Shown here: positions 51,001-59,900 of the stretch, piece by piece
Position numbering within the stretch: the first letter of the stretch is position 1
Layout of the letters: the number at the start of each line of letters is the position of its first letter
Translations under genes and position numbers: made by a program
The notes under the pieces: generated by a model
Database searches by the model: none
The model's input: only the letters and a program-made list of their open reading frames with translations
What the model was told of the DNA's origin: nothing
Assembly: GCF_033807575.1 (NCBI RefSeq)
Contig: NC_084708.1
Coordinates: 5,108,501 to 5,172,500, forward strand
Source: Cydia pomonella
Lineage: Eukaryota > Arthropoda > Insecta > Lepidoptera > Tortricidae
DNA: 64,000 nucleotides
Reading direction: 5' to 3'

Positions 51001-51476
51001 TATTTAGGGACAATCTTATACAGATTGACCTAGCCCCTAACTAACCAAACCGTGTACTATGGGTACTAGGCGACGATAAACATACTTACGTATATAGATA
51101 AATACATACTTATATACATAGAAAACACCCATGACTCAGGCACAAATATCTGTGTTCATCACACATATAAATGCCATCACCGGGATTCGAACCCAGGGCC
51201 ATCGGCTTCATAGGCAGGCTCACTACCACTACCCACTAGGCCAGACCGGTCGTCTAGATCACCTTTAACAGGAAAAGACAGAGGAAAATTAGGACTAGGT
51301 TTGTATGAAAAAATAATTTCGCACAGGTCTTTCATTTTCGTCTTAACACGGGGTCAAATTGTAAAGTATTTCGTGTAAAAATACTATTTTACTCATCCAA
51401 GGCAATAGGTACACAGATAAACCTCTCTCTAAAATAAAATAAGTAAATAAATAAAACAAACCTTTAATAAATCCAT
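38905..51476 (-). CDS. ABCG half-transporter, white/scarlet-like clade (gene 2)
   Basis: Assembled CDS of 12 exons in transcript order: 51476-51462, 50841-50712, 50306-50258, 49600-49423, 48865-48716, 48016-47778, 46420-46259, 46016-45937, 45648-45434, 42684-42549, 42106-41900, 39086-38905. The sum is 1743 bp, 580 aa plus stop, all junctions in phase. Seen: Walker A GPSGAGKT (63-70), signature LSGGQ (161-165), Walker B IVICDEP (181-187), H-loop H218, then a membrane domain. It is an ABCG half-transporter, shorter than gene 1 mainly in the linker. The signature ends in Q where gene 1 and Drosophila white and brown have E. The C-terminal loop and last helix (CVNDGVSVL, LLALTVGW) are closer to white or scarlet than to brown. 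It probably partners another white-clade half-transporter on pigment or urate granules. It converges on gene 1 with a 4.5-kb gap. It could be a functional paralogue or one under relaxed constraint. Confidence 0.9.
39565..39632 (+). repeat. LINE 3' UTR fragment
   Basis: Shares 'ataccacgacggtggcaaacaag' with the LINE end at 17465 onwards. About 68 bp, internally deleted. Confidence 0.55.
40081..40209. mobile_element. Near-perfect 129-bp palindrome (MITE)
   Basis: The left arm starts 'gtacagtcagcgtcaaatac' and the right arm ends with its reverse complement. The arms are about 60 bp with a few mismatches and a loop of about 7 bp (tatttag). Typical of a fold-back MITE. In the last intron of gene 2. 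Confidence 0.88.
40236..40417. mobile_element. MITE with 'acccctagtgt' terminal repeats, copy 1
   Basis: Ends 'acccctagtgtaa' and 'aacactaggggt' are inverted, and the interior is also palindromic ('taacgcgtttgcgttaag' against 'cttaacgcaaacgtg'). Confidence 0.85.
40424..40611. mobile_element. MITE with 'acccctagtgt' terminal repeats, copy 2
   Basis: Same family directly behind copy 1, with only about 6 bp between them, and a diverged interior. Confidence 0.85.
40688..40915 (+). repeat. 'acagtacatatgg' repeat, copy 2
   Basis: About 228 bp, highly similar to 800-1027, followed head-to-tail by copy 3. Confidence 0.85.
40917..41142 (+). repeat. 'acagtacatatgg' repeat, copy 3
   Basis: Tandem with copy 2 at a period of about 229 bp. 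It is closer to copy 1 in sequence (the stretch 'aaacgttgtacgatacatgtgcg' is shared). Confidence 0.85.
41488..41870. repeat. Region with repeated 'gggcaa' motifs and hairpins
   Basis: A perfect hairpin at about 41739-41782 ('agccgggcaatgtgat' and its complement) plus several 'cgggca..tgataaatt' variants, bounded by 'aatgtaaggt..ggtaatcacc/attaccatc' at both sides. Probably a transposable element with a complex interior. Confidence 0.55.
41900..42106 (-). CDS. Gene 2 exon 11 (TM helices)
   Basis: Encodes GLGMGALFSSSGVMGDVMP and ASLPAWLFPVKYVSHFYYTM, the re-entrant and TM5 region, ending in phase 1 at ATTG|gtgagt. The acceptor is tcttccatag. Confidence 0.93.
42217..42237. repeat. (CA)n microsatellite
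   Basis: About 10 CA units in intron 10 of gene 2. Confidence 0.95.
42549..42684 (-). CDS. Gene 2 exon 10 (TM helices)
   Basis: 136 bp, as in gene 1 exon 10. Encodes IPRCVVYPVAFMTIASVTVE and a second hydrophobic helix (LVLSLICGGVAAAAYG). The acceptor is ttgttccag and the donor ACG|gtaaaa. Confidence 0.93.
43133..43431. mobile_element. MITE-like fold-back element, 299 bp
   Basis: Left 'gggaccttctgtcataagtt', right 'acagaaggtccc'. The arms pair over about 100 bp ('taattagctaacttaacaac' against 'gttgttaggttagctaatta'). In intron 9 of gene 2. Confidence 0.88.
44548..44800. mobile_element. Candidate MITE with 'ttatggaaggt' ends
   Basis: Left 'ttatggaaggtagagg', right 'ttccaccttccataat'. The inverted ends are short and the interior does not pair clearly. 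In intron 9 of gene 2. Confidence 0.55.
44970..45156 (-). pseudogene. Tandem copy 3 of gene 2 exon 9, frame intact
   Basis: As copy 2 but without a stop: it reads VTGVTQCGVQNLRGFLWLL through SRLLGF to a perfect gtaagt donor. An AG stands at its 5' edge (gcgaag|tt) where copy 2 has AA. The acceptor context is poor and the first 36 bp of the parent exon are absent. It is either an alternative exon or a recent pseudo-exon, and I favour the latter. Confidence 0.6.
45202..45388 (-). pseudogene. Tandem copy 2 of gene 2 exon 9, with stop codon
   Basis: Covers the last 190 bp or so of exon 9 plus the donor gtaagt. The Trp codon of the FLWLL motif is TGA here. The last 85 bp of the exon part are identical to copy 1, whereas the rest differs from copy 3 at only about two bases, so the copy is a mosaic. 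The 5' 36 bp of the exon and its acceptor are missing. Confidence 0.9.
45434..45648 (-). CDS. Gene 2 exon 9 (TM helices, copy 1)
   Basis: Encodes MVISTCYIGITGTTQRGVQD, the segment FLWLLSSEVCYSLSYTALY and the LTLFRREVG loop. The donor is TTC|gtaagt. Two AG acceptors are possible, 45659 or 45649; the latter fits the phase of exon 8. It is the full-length parent of two copies that follow at a 232-bp period. Confidence 0.88.
45937..46016 (-). CDS. Gene 2 exon 8 (TM1 entry; predicted)
   Basis: An 80-bp exon predicted to bridge the phase between exons 7 and 9. Encodes LTALEIIFITQKDVWKSSN, which aligns loosely with the amphipathic helix before TM1 in brown-type proteins. The donor is a good gtgagt, the acceptor (cgtgcaag) is weak. 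With the exon 9 acceptor at 45649 the whole CDS closes in frame. Confidence 0.65.
46259..46420 (-). CDS. Gene 2 exon 7 (NBD end and linker)
   Basis: Completes the split codon AG|C and encodes IDLHCPNNYNPAEFYIRAV, the conserved end of the ABCG nucleotide-binding domain, plus a short linker. It ends in phase 2 before gtaagt. Confidence 0.93.
47387..47540 (-). pseudogene. Partial copy A of gene 2 exon 6
   Basis: Second partial copy. The frame is still open (GRIVICCVHQPPLELF, then GTQDECRKKFERL) but SS of the H-loop has become PL, and the donor has changed from gttagt to gctagt. An AG stands just before the copied part (cttctag). It is more diverged than copy B. Confidence 0.88.
47566..47733 (-). 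pseudogene. Partial copy B of gene 2 exon 6
   Basis: Covers the 3' two thirds of exon 6, from the SIL codons to the exon end. The frame stays open (SGRIVICSVHRPSSDL, then GRLLFHGTQDECRKM), with Q changed to R next to the H-loop histidine. It lacks the Walker B/D-loop part and has no acceptor. Intron flanks were copied too. Confidence 0.9.
47778..48016 (-). CDS. Gene 2 exon 6 (Walker B, D-loop, H-loop)
   Basis: 239 bp. Encodes LLSNPRIVICDEPTTGLDS and ICSVHQPSSDLF, with acceptor ttgtag and donor GAGAG|gttagt. This is the intact parent of two partial copies just downstream (lower coordinates). Confidence 0.95.
48430..48645 (-). repeat. Interspersed repeat, inverted relative to 530-770
   Basis: Reverse copy of 530-770 ('atgaaattccatttcgg', 'cctataaacctag', 'cattgtgtcaataacatact'). 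It lies in intron 5 of gene 2. Confidence 0.75.
48716..48865 (-). CDS. Gene 2 exon 5 (ABC signature)
   Basis: 150 bp, phase 0. Encodes the helical subdomain and signature LSGGQRRLLSLAGT. The Q at signature position 5 is common in ABC proteins generally but differs from the E seen in gene 1. Confidence 0.92.
49021..49195. repeat. Two interleaved inverted repeats
   Basis: Pair 1: 'gaattttatttcgtctacac' (49021) with its complement ending at 49150. Pair 2: 'atactaagaatactgagtaa' (about 49072) with 'ttctcagtattcttagtat' (about 49174). The pairs interleave rather than nest. In intron 4 of gene 2. Confidence 0.75.
49423..49600 (-). CDS. Gene 2 exon 4 (Walker A to Q-loop)
   Basis: Encodes GAGKTTFLTSAAGKC and the Q-loop EIVPQFDVFMDGLTVAEH. 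The acceptor is tttccag and the donor ATG|gtaagt. Confidence 0.93.
50258..50306 (-). CDS. Gene 2 exon 3 (strand before Walker A)
   Basis: 49 bp, the same size and phase as gene 1 exon 2. Encodes VTVCIDQGEFIAILGP, with the Walker A serine split AG|T over the intron. The donor is gtaaga. Confidence 0.92.
50712..50841 (-). CDS. Gene 2 exon 2 (N-terminal region)
   Basis: Encodes LRLSVNNLNVWTPEEKSWL and the RTMILKD segment that leads into the nucleotide-binding domain. The acceptor is a strong tttttttcag, the donor gttagc, and the exon ends in phase 1. Confidence 0.88.
50986..51250 (-). mobile_element. tRNA-derived SINE
   Basis: Near full-length, with the B-box 'gggttcgaatcccgg' on the minus strand. 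It lies in intron 1 of gene 2, between the 15-bp first coding exon and exon 2. Confidence 0.9.
51462..51476 (-). CDS. Gene 2 exon 1 (MDLLK start)
   Basis: Only five codons, ATG GAT TTA TTA AAG, followed by donor gtttgt. It joins in phase 0 to the next exon. This is the nearest upstream ATG that splices in frame. An alternative first exon cannot be excluded because the exon is so short. Confidence 0.6.
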
Positions 51477-52485
51477 ATTGCACTATACCACACAATCACA
51501 CCACATTTCAATCAGTCGATTTGTGTCACTACTCAAAATTAACAAATCACTTAAAACGCATTGCTGCCTCATTACGATGGAACCAGAACCGAGGCACCAT
51601 CAAGAAAGATGTCGCAACAATACAAAACACGACGCAGTTTGTCTGTGTGTTTGGTCTATTTGTAAGTTTGTCTGTGTGTGAGATAATAGGGCATACTCGT
51701 ATTTACTTAAAACAGTTGATAGTTTTATACATATTTGCATTTCTTTGTTTTAGTTTAGATGTACTAGTTATTTCGTAAATTTCATTAGATATCGTAAATT
51801 CCGCTCAGAGTTTACGAAACTAGCACAACACTCTTAACAGGAGAATATAATTCTTAATTTTATGGACTATTCGTGGAATAATCCTTAATCTTGATTCATC
51901 TAATTAAAACCGCCTCTTTCAAACCTTGCTAAAGTTTGCATGTTTGAAGTTCAAACGTTGCAGCCGTTGTTGCAGGTATCCATGGGCAAGAGAAAGGTGG
52001 TTCTTCCCCTGGCGTGTGGCGTGGAAATCCCTACTCTAATCCAAGCTTTGTTTGCGAGAATTTTCTATGATAATGAGTTTGTGAGCTCTCAATAGCCAGC
52101 TAGATTTAGATTAGCAGTAAGCGCCTAGTTTTATAGCTTAAAAAGTACTTAGTATGTAGGTTATCCAGGCGGTTAATGGTGGTAAGTACCTATTATTAAG
52201 TTGCAACACTTGCAACTAGAACATAGAGTAACAAATCGTGAAATAGGGCGTGACAGATTTAAAATTAAATAAATGATGATTCAAAAAAACATAATAGAAA
52301 TAGGACCAAAATTGCGCGTTTTAATCCGAAGCTCACATTTTCTTCAAATAATTGTAACATAAGTATGGAATTTTACCGCATAGAACCTATCCTCTTTTTC
52401 CAATTATCAATCAGATTTTTGTTTTTTTAGCGCTATGATGTGTAACACAGACCACAAACATATTATAATCTGGCAAACCCACTTT

Positions 52486-52560
52486 AACATTAGAAAAAGG
52501 CGCGAAATTCAAATGTTGTATGGAAGACTGACCCTTCACGCCTACATTTTTCTACTGACG
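52486..52560. mobile_element. Related short fold-back repeat
   Basis: Shares 'gaaaaaggcgcgaaatt' and 'cctacatttttctactgac' with 21806-21895; the left end is eroded. Confidence 0.65.
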
Positions 52561-54436
52561 GAAAAGGCTTTCAAACTATACATTCTTACGTAGATAGTCA
52601 AGTAGTAAAAGTAGTATTTCTTACTCTATGTTTAGGGATAAAAAAACTTAAAAATACTAGATAAATCCAAGGCACAAAGCTAGTTATCAGTCAAACATGA
52701 TAAGCGTCGCGACACTCGCGACAGACTATTTACAGAGGCTTTCGGTTCATTTGCCCTCCACTGGCATGCCTTCGAATCAAAGTATAATGTATGCCTTATT
52801 GTAAGGTAATAAGGAGTAGGTTATATGGTGACAGTACCTGGACTATCTTGTCAGTCATTGTTGTTTTGGGTACATAATAGACGCCTTACGCCTTACGCGG
52901 TGACACAAATCAAGTGAAATAATGTCTCATGTCTCATATCGGGAGGTGGATTCTTATTTCAATAGCCTCAATAGATAATACTCGTAACTAATTTAATTTT
53001 TGATGTGTTACTCATGTGTATGTGTGTACGTAGTATGAAAAAAATAATTACGAAATACAAATTTAGTATTGGAAGTGGTAAGGTGGAGTGGGAAAGAATT
53101 CAATTGAAAGCGATGGACAAACAATTGATTAAAGCCACCGATTGATCGTTTCGCCTCGCTTATTATTGTTTTGTCGTCCCCGAATCTGACAGGCTTAAAC
53201 AACTGAAAAACAATGACACGTATTTAGGTATATGTATGTACCTAGAAATTGCATTGTTCGTGCCTGCTGCAAGTGTGAGATACCTTGTAAATGTAGCTTG
53301 ATCGGTTCGGGTGCACTTTTAACTTAAATAGCTTAACAATAATTTGCTTATTATTACTTCGTTTAAAGGTATAAGGTAGGTAAGGTAGGCATGGTATTTT
53401 ATAACAGAAGAACAGTCACCACGTCGTCTCCCTTGTTAACAAGTTCTCATTACATTTATTTTTAATTATGTCCAAACCTTTATTAAGTAAATCACCACCA
53501 GTAGTTAACTAGTTTTCTAATTCTTAGACTAAAATAAATATTAAGTAGGTACTTATCTAATGTGGTGCCTTTATAACAAAATCGAAATTTATAATACTAA
53601 GCACTGAATTCATTTCGATTGCATCAGTTTCGTCAGTCGTCATTAATTAATCTTTCTAATAATATTTGCATACTCTAGTGGTTACCTACTTAATTTATGA
53701 ATGAACTGAATGAATTATTATTCATTTAGAATCGTAATTATTCGTGTGCACGCGCTATCAGAGTAAAATATGTACGGTAGCAACGCACTGAGACTGTGAT
53801 CCAAAGCCCGCTACTCACTTTATTCCTACGAATATTTAGCTACGCGAGCCCGCACTTCTCAGGTTCAAATCAATTACTTACCTACCAGTGGCTCTGTGAG
53901 TTGTAGACCTAGCGAGCTTTACTTTACATAAACCTGAATAAATGTATGCCTCCGCCATTTTGAAAAATGTCTAAAGGATCAATAAAAATAAAAACCTATT
54001 TATTCACCGATCATAAAAATTCTTAGGGTACTTCCTGAAGTCATAGAAAACTGAAATTTGGTGTGTACTAACACAAAAAACTAAAACTTGGAACTTTTAC
54101 CCCCCAACTCTAAGGGGTTTTGACTAAGGTGTAAAGTTAAGGGCTTTTAGAGTTTTAGAGAGTAGCTAGGCTCTGCATGAGATCTTCATAACTTTTTGAC
54201 AGTGTGAGCATATGGTCTCGTCTTGGTAACATTTTACATGAAAATATTCTTGGTGGGATAGGTATACTCGTACATCCCAGAAATTAAGTACACTATTAAT
54301 CCCTTGAATAACACCTACTAAAATAACTTAATTTTTTCGATTGTAGCTTGGAAGTTTTTACAATCTAAGGCTTGGATATACCTATAAATAAGCTTTTATT
54401 AACTTACATGGACATTTTTAATCAGTATAATTTTCT

Positions 54437-54478
54437 GTACCATTTATGACGTTTTTATATAAACGTCATAAATGGTAC
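54437..54478. repeat. Perfect 18-bp hairpin
   Basis: 'gtaccatttatgacgttt' - ttatat - its exact complement. 42 bp in the intergenic region upstream of gene 2. Confidence 0.85.
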
Positions 54479-54954
54479 GGATCGTATTAAATAAAAACTA
54501 CACACCCTCAGCACATTCTTTCACCACCAAGTCAAACGAGTCCATGTGGCTAGGGTGCAGCCAGGCAGGTACAGTACGCAGAAAGTACGTCACCTTGGGA
54601 ACGGCAAAGCAAAGTGCCACATGAGCCGGGAGCTTTTTCAGCCTCTCACCAGCAAACCTAAAAAGCTGCTCTCTCACCTCGAAGGCTTCAGGTATAGTCG
54701 CTGGTAAATCGGCATAATCGGTATTTTCCTAAATCATTCCGATGGCACATCGATAGATGAGACATTATTGTCATATGTCCATATTGTATAAGAAAGTCCC
54801 ATGGCCGCTAGAGGGCAGCGCCTAATCATACACAAAGCGAATATAGTGGGTTAACCCTTTACTATTTACTATTTGATGCTACTGATAAGTATTTTTCAAA
54901 TCACCTTCCTTTTTTACCTTTTTCTTCCCTGCAAAGTGGCACTTTTCAAGGACA

Positions 54955-55075
54955 CTGTTTTAGGGTTTCGTACTTTCGTAGTCACCTAGAAACCCTTATA
55001 GTTTCGCCATGTCCGTCTGAACCCCTACGTCGAAACCCTACATTGAGCATGGCCCGACATGCTCTTGGGCGATTT
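54955..55075 (-). repeat. Deleted copy of the 'ggttccgtagcc' repeat
   Basis: Both ends of the family are recognisable ('tttagggtttcgtactt', 'cccgacatgctcttgggcg') with most of the interior missing. Confidence 0.65.
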
Positions 55076-55374
55076 TATTTAAATTTTTTGCATACTTTAA
55101 TTTTTTTTAGCTTAGATAAAATTTTGAAAAATACGTAACAATTTCCTCATATGTGCAAAGTAGTATGTGTCACCGTGGGTTTTACACTTGAATTCCTCAC
55201 TACGCTAAGGATTATATTTTAGAATCCCTCGCATCGTTCAGGATTCAATGTACGCCCCCACCATAAACATGCCATTATGCTCTCTTGTGACACAAACTAC
55301 TATTGCCGCTCTCCGCATAAAAGGCTAAGAACAGAGGAGTGGTAGAAAATAATAGATTTATCTTCAACTAATTA

Positions 55375-56816
55375 TTTTATTAATTTCACAATAACATCTC
55401 TCACGCTCTCAAGTTTAACATTCGATACATTAGGTAATACTTATTCTAATATTAAATCATATGTTACAATAGTTATCGTTACACATAACATAATGTAAAC
55501 CTATGACATTAGCCGTAAATGACACGAGGCGAGTCTGTGAAATAAATTCAAAAACGCAATCTTGTGAAAATACCACAGGACAAATTATACACTTAAATTG
55601 CAAAATCGATAGGCAATATTTGGCTATGGATAGTCATAATCATTCTTCGACCGCAAGTAGACTATCATAGAAATTATCATAATATAAGGGATCCTATTTG
55701 ATAGCAATCGTACAATTATGTTCATACACGCCAAACTTGTTAAAATTCTTATTTCACCATCATAGGTTCTTCATATTTATACTCTGTATCTTTAGGTATT
55801 TCAATAAAAGTAAACAAAAACTACCGTCAAATGGCTCCTTAAGCCAGGAGAAGGTAGATGAAAACATTACACGATCAAATAACGTAGGTTAAAGTCAAGT
55901 CGTACAGTCACAGATCCTGCCGGTTTTTGGTTGACTAATAAATTTTATAACTACCCGAAAATGTACAAATTGTTTGTTAATTTTTATTTAAATACCTAAA
56001 GATACAAGGTATAGATAACTACTATATTTGGGATCATATTTCTATGATAATCTAATAGCGGCCTTAGGTACATTAAGTAGTTATTAAATTAAAATTAAAT
56101 AAATCCTCCTTTGTAATATTTCATCTGAAAGACAAATAAAATATATGTAAGTTAGAACAATTATTCGATCTGTCCGAATCAAGTCACATATTTTAAGTAA
56201 ATACAAACGAAATCATAAATAGAGAGTTTGATTAACAAAAAAATTGGTTCATGATTTCCACGAATCAGTTATATATATCATTAACAGCTTTTCTCCGAAT
56301 TGAGAAGAACTTTATTTTATTGGACCCATTGAATAAGTGACATTATTTTCAGCAATATACAGTCAGCTTGGATACAATTTCAGTATTTAATTATTTTTAT
56401 ATAAATACCACTAACTTAAATAAATTTGATCGACTGTAAATAACATGAACTCTAGTCTGTTAGGTAGCTATTCGAGATGCGCCACAATCTGCCTTTCAAA
56501 TCCCGCGGTCTCGCTATTTAGCCTCGAATTTCAATTTTAAATTTAAAACTTCAAAGTTTTGCTTCCGACTGACCTTGATCCTTTGGGTTTTAAAGGGTAA
56601 CGAATGCCCCTATGTAGTTACATCATACATAAATATAAACAATAAATGTTAGCTTAATATCCAAGATGACTGCATATTCAAAAAGACTGTTGTTGTAGAT
56701 AGGCATCCAAGAACCCTGGACGTATAACCAAGACCGGCTGCTTAATAAAAATGGCCGACATAATAAAAATGGTCGACGTAAACAAAATGGTCAGCGTAAA
56801 CAAAATGGCCGGCCGG
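55375..56816 (-). other. Probable Rab32 3' UTR
   Basis: AT-rich DNA without recognisable genes. Just after the stop is a short array of related units (aaaatggccgac, aaaatggtcgac, aaaatggtcagc; 56749-56812). The first clear AATAAA on the minus strand (TTTATT on plus) is near 55375-55380. Whether the transcript runs that far is a guess. Confidence 0.35.
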
Positions 56817-56942
56817 TCAGCACGCGCAGGACTTGCCGCCGCCGTCGCGGCTGTTCTCGCCGTTTGCGATCTTGTGGTCCAGCGCGAACTTGTCGCCGTC
56901 CTTGGCGTCGCTGCTTTGGAGGAGTTTGTCGTTGAGAAGGAT
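56817..56942 (-). CDS. Rab32: Rab32 last exon, CAC prenylation motif
   Basis: Encodes the hypervariable tail (ILLNDKLLQSSD to GGGKSCAC) and the TGA stop. The acceptor is cattccag. The exon is GC-rich compared with its surroundings, which is usual for coding DNA here. Confidence 0.94.
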   Translation of the reverse strand: MLLNDKLLQSSDAKDGDKFALDHKIANGENSRDGGGKSCAC

Positions 56943-59900
56943 CTGGAATGGGACGAGAGTTTTAATAATTGGAACATGATTTTGTAGACTTTGAGATCTT
57001 CTATGTGTGAATAACCACACACAAAAATCCCATTTCTAAAAAAACTTCATTTTATATTATTGATATGAGTATGATACCAATTTGACGTAATCTTCATCAT
57101 GGTCATAATACCTCTCGCGCGCACTTATTGGTGGTCTCATGTTGGATTTCTAATTGGATCAGTTACATTAAAAAGAACCCGTATTTTAATACCTAAATAA
57201 AGTAAGTATGCACTAAAACAATTTATTTGTACACAAGTTTGAGCTATTAGAAAACACTATTTTGTAGCTTAAATATCTAGATGTAGGATTTACTTGCAAT
57301 GCCCCAGCAGGGCACCTATGTGTTTCACAAATTTTATTATAGGAACTAGGTAATTATATGTACCATGGTCACAGAATAAATCATACTACTCATGGTTCGC
57401 AGATGCTATTCTATTCTAAAATAAAAATTAAACTCGGACTGAATGCAAACATAATTAAATTAACAAACAATTTTAAAACAAACTAAATGTATTCAGAGAA
57501 TTGAATACTTTCTAAATTCTAAAGCTTGAAGATCGTTCCATAAATTACATTAAATGAATGACTTCCAAGATAACGTCGCGGTGACCCTTTCCAACATCAT
57601 GGCTAGTTCAAAATCAACCGTATTGCAATGAAAACAAATGTGGAACTTTAATATACTTATTAGGAAATATCTCGAAAAAACGGGTTGTTGTGAGACTTGT
57701 GAGTGAAATGGGACAAAAACAAATACAAAGGACGTAATAAGAGTTTTTTTTATCGATTTAATCGTGTCGTTTGACCAATAAATCGTTCTTGTCTCGGGAG
57801 GTTCATAATTATCCATACAATTTAGAGGTTTTTTTTCTAGTAACAGTAATGGAAAAAAGAGTAAGATGAAAAACTCATCATAACACTTGCATTTTAGGTA
57901 TTCTATTTCATTCTCCTTAAATTTCTTTTTCATTACATATCCAAGATTAAGTCTTAAGAAAAATAAATTTCGTGTAGAGAGAGATATTTTTAATAGCACT
58001 TCGTCCAAAAAGAGCACTAGGTAAAATCAATTAAAGGTAATATCTCGTATTAGGCTAGCCATATCCAGTGCATTCACCGAGGTAGGATAGCCTGGATAGT
58101 TAAGGGAATTTAGCGACGAACTGTTTCTGGTGTAAGTGATTTCCTAAATATTTACCTAGCTGAATGAAAACATGAAAAGGAATATACTGTACTGTCTCAC
58201 GTCTCGAACTAGCCCGCGGCAGTACCGATTCATCTTCAGTGACCTGTAAGCCACCTCAATGGTAATGTTCTCCTTTGCTGACGTCTCGAACCAGCCCGCG
58301 CCGCGTTGCGTTCAGTCCACTATCAATCATTAATACACAGTGAGCCTACCTTGTTGACTAGCGACCTTGCCGCCTCCTCGATGTTAATGTTTTCCTTAGC
58401 TGATGTCTCGAACCAGCCCGCAAAGCCACGTTCGCGACAGTACTCGTCCATCTTTGCAGGAGAGTTCACGATGCCTTCTTTCTGCTGGTCGCACTGAAAA
58501 AATAAAAATAGATTAGACATAACATAAAGTAAAACCTTCCCTTTCAGATATTTTTTCCTTCAATAGGCTAGCGTCTCGTTCGATCGTTTTAAGCGTTCTT
58601 GGCGTCCAAGGAGTCAAAGCTTCTATGGGGCTATAAGTAAATTGCCACCGACTTTTATTTAAACTCGAGTGCGGTCAATTATCAAAAATCAGAGGACCGT
58701 TATCGCCATCCGTTCGGCGTACCTACGTTCGCAACCGTTGACAGATCATCGATACATCTTGTAATAAGCCCTACGTTTGCTAATCTAGTACCCATATTAT
58801 TGCCATTTCTGAACACTTCGACCCCATCTACAAAGTTTCCTCACCTTATTCGCCAGCAATATACAAGGTATGGGCGACCCATCCGGCAGCTGCACCTTGG
58901 TGTCCAGGTCGTTCTTCCACTTGACAACCGCGTCAAAGGTCGCCACCCGCGATACATCGAACACTATGAACGCGCCGACCGCCTCCTTGTAGTACACTCT
59001 CGTCATGTTGCCGAAACGTTCCTGCCCTGGGAACAATTCAATGGTTTTAAGAATGGCTGATGGATGATTTAATTTCCTCCTTTGGACCTTATTGTGCATC
59101 AATACTAGGTAATGCGAAATGAAGAAGAAGTCCAGATTCTAGACTTAACGAGGCTAAGACTAAGATATTTCTAGTTCAGACTACTTATAATAAGATTGTA
59201 ACCTAATACTATGACTAAACGCTTACAAGATTATTATTCAATCATTATAATGATGGACAAGCTCAACAGAAAGAAGATAATAACGATAACACCAAAGGCA
59301 ACGATAGAAATATGCCCTAGTTCATCGTTCATGATTTTAATCCTCAGATCTTCTTTACCAATTGGTGGCGGTCAGTCAATCGACTGTTTGTCACTAACTG
59401 TCACTTTGACATAAATCTAATTGGTTCTTATTACAAAAGAACACCAATGCTATAGTAAAAAGTTTAACATCTCAAGGTTGTTATTATGCAAAGCAAAGTG
59501 GAAAATATGTTTATAAGTTCCTAAATGAGACCTCGACTTATGAATATGTTGGCGTCCCAATTCAGGGCTTTTAACACGAAGTCCAACCCTATAGTCGCAT
59601 GGTAGCGTTGACCAAAATCTGCTGGACGTTTGATGATAGAGGTCTACCCTTCAGTAAACGGCTATTTAAGGCAGATAACAAATTGCCTGCAATATCCCAT
59701 AGCTGTAGCCTTATAATATAACTGAATCGGCGTCTCAACCCAGTTCTTTAAACGAGAAGTCGACTTCAATGGTCCCAACGGAATGCTGAGTGAAGAACTG
59801 ATAGACATAGAGAATGATACATACTCTTCCATGTACCTAACTACTTATTGGTTTTTAGAATGGATAAAAATTTACCTGCAATATCCCATAGCTGTAGCCT

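Larger units (their letters stand above)
51477..55374. other. Intergenic region between gene 2 and Rab32
   Basis: AT-rich, with a fold-back repeat (52486), a hairpin (54437) and a deleted repeat (54955). It should contain the gene 2 promoter near 51.5-52 kb, but I see no motif there that I would call. Confidence 0.5.

Noticed and set aside
8301..51250. tRNA-like B-box sequences at several sites
   Set aside because: Each is the head of a SINE copy with a body and (TTTA)n tail. None forms a complete tRNA cloverleaf, so no tRNA gene is called.
56678..57022. Overlapping long frames in other phases across the last Rab32 exon
   Set aside because: They are shadows of the GC-rich coding exon 56942-56817 and its 3' UTR; only the CAC-ending frame joins the rest of Rab32.
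57550..58017. 155-codon minus-strand open frame between Rab32 exons
   Set aside because: The composition is AT-biased (K, F, L, I rich) with no motif or splice support. It lies in an intron of Rab32 and looks fortuitous.
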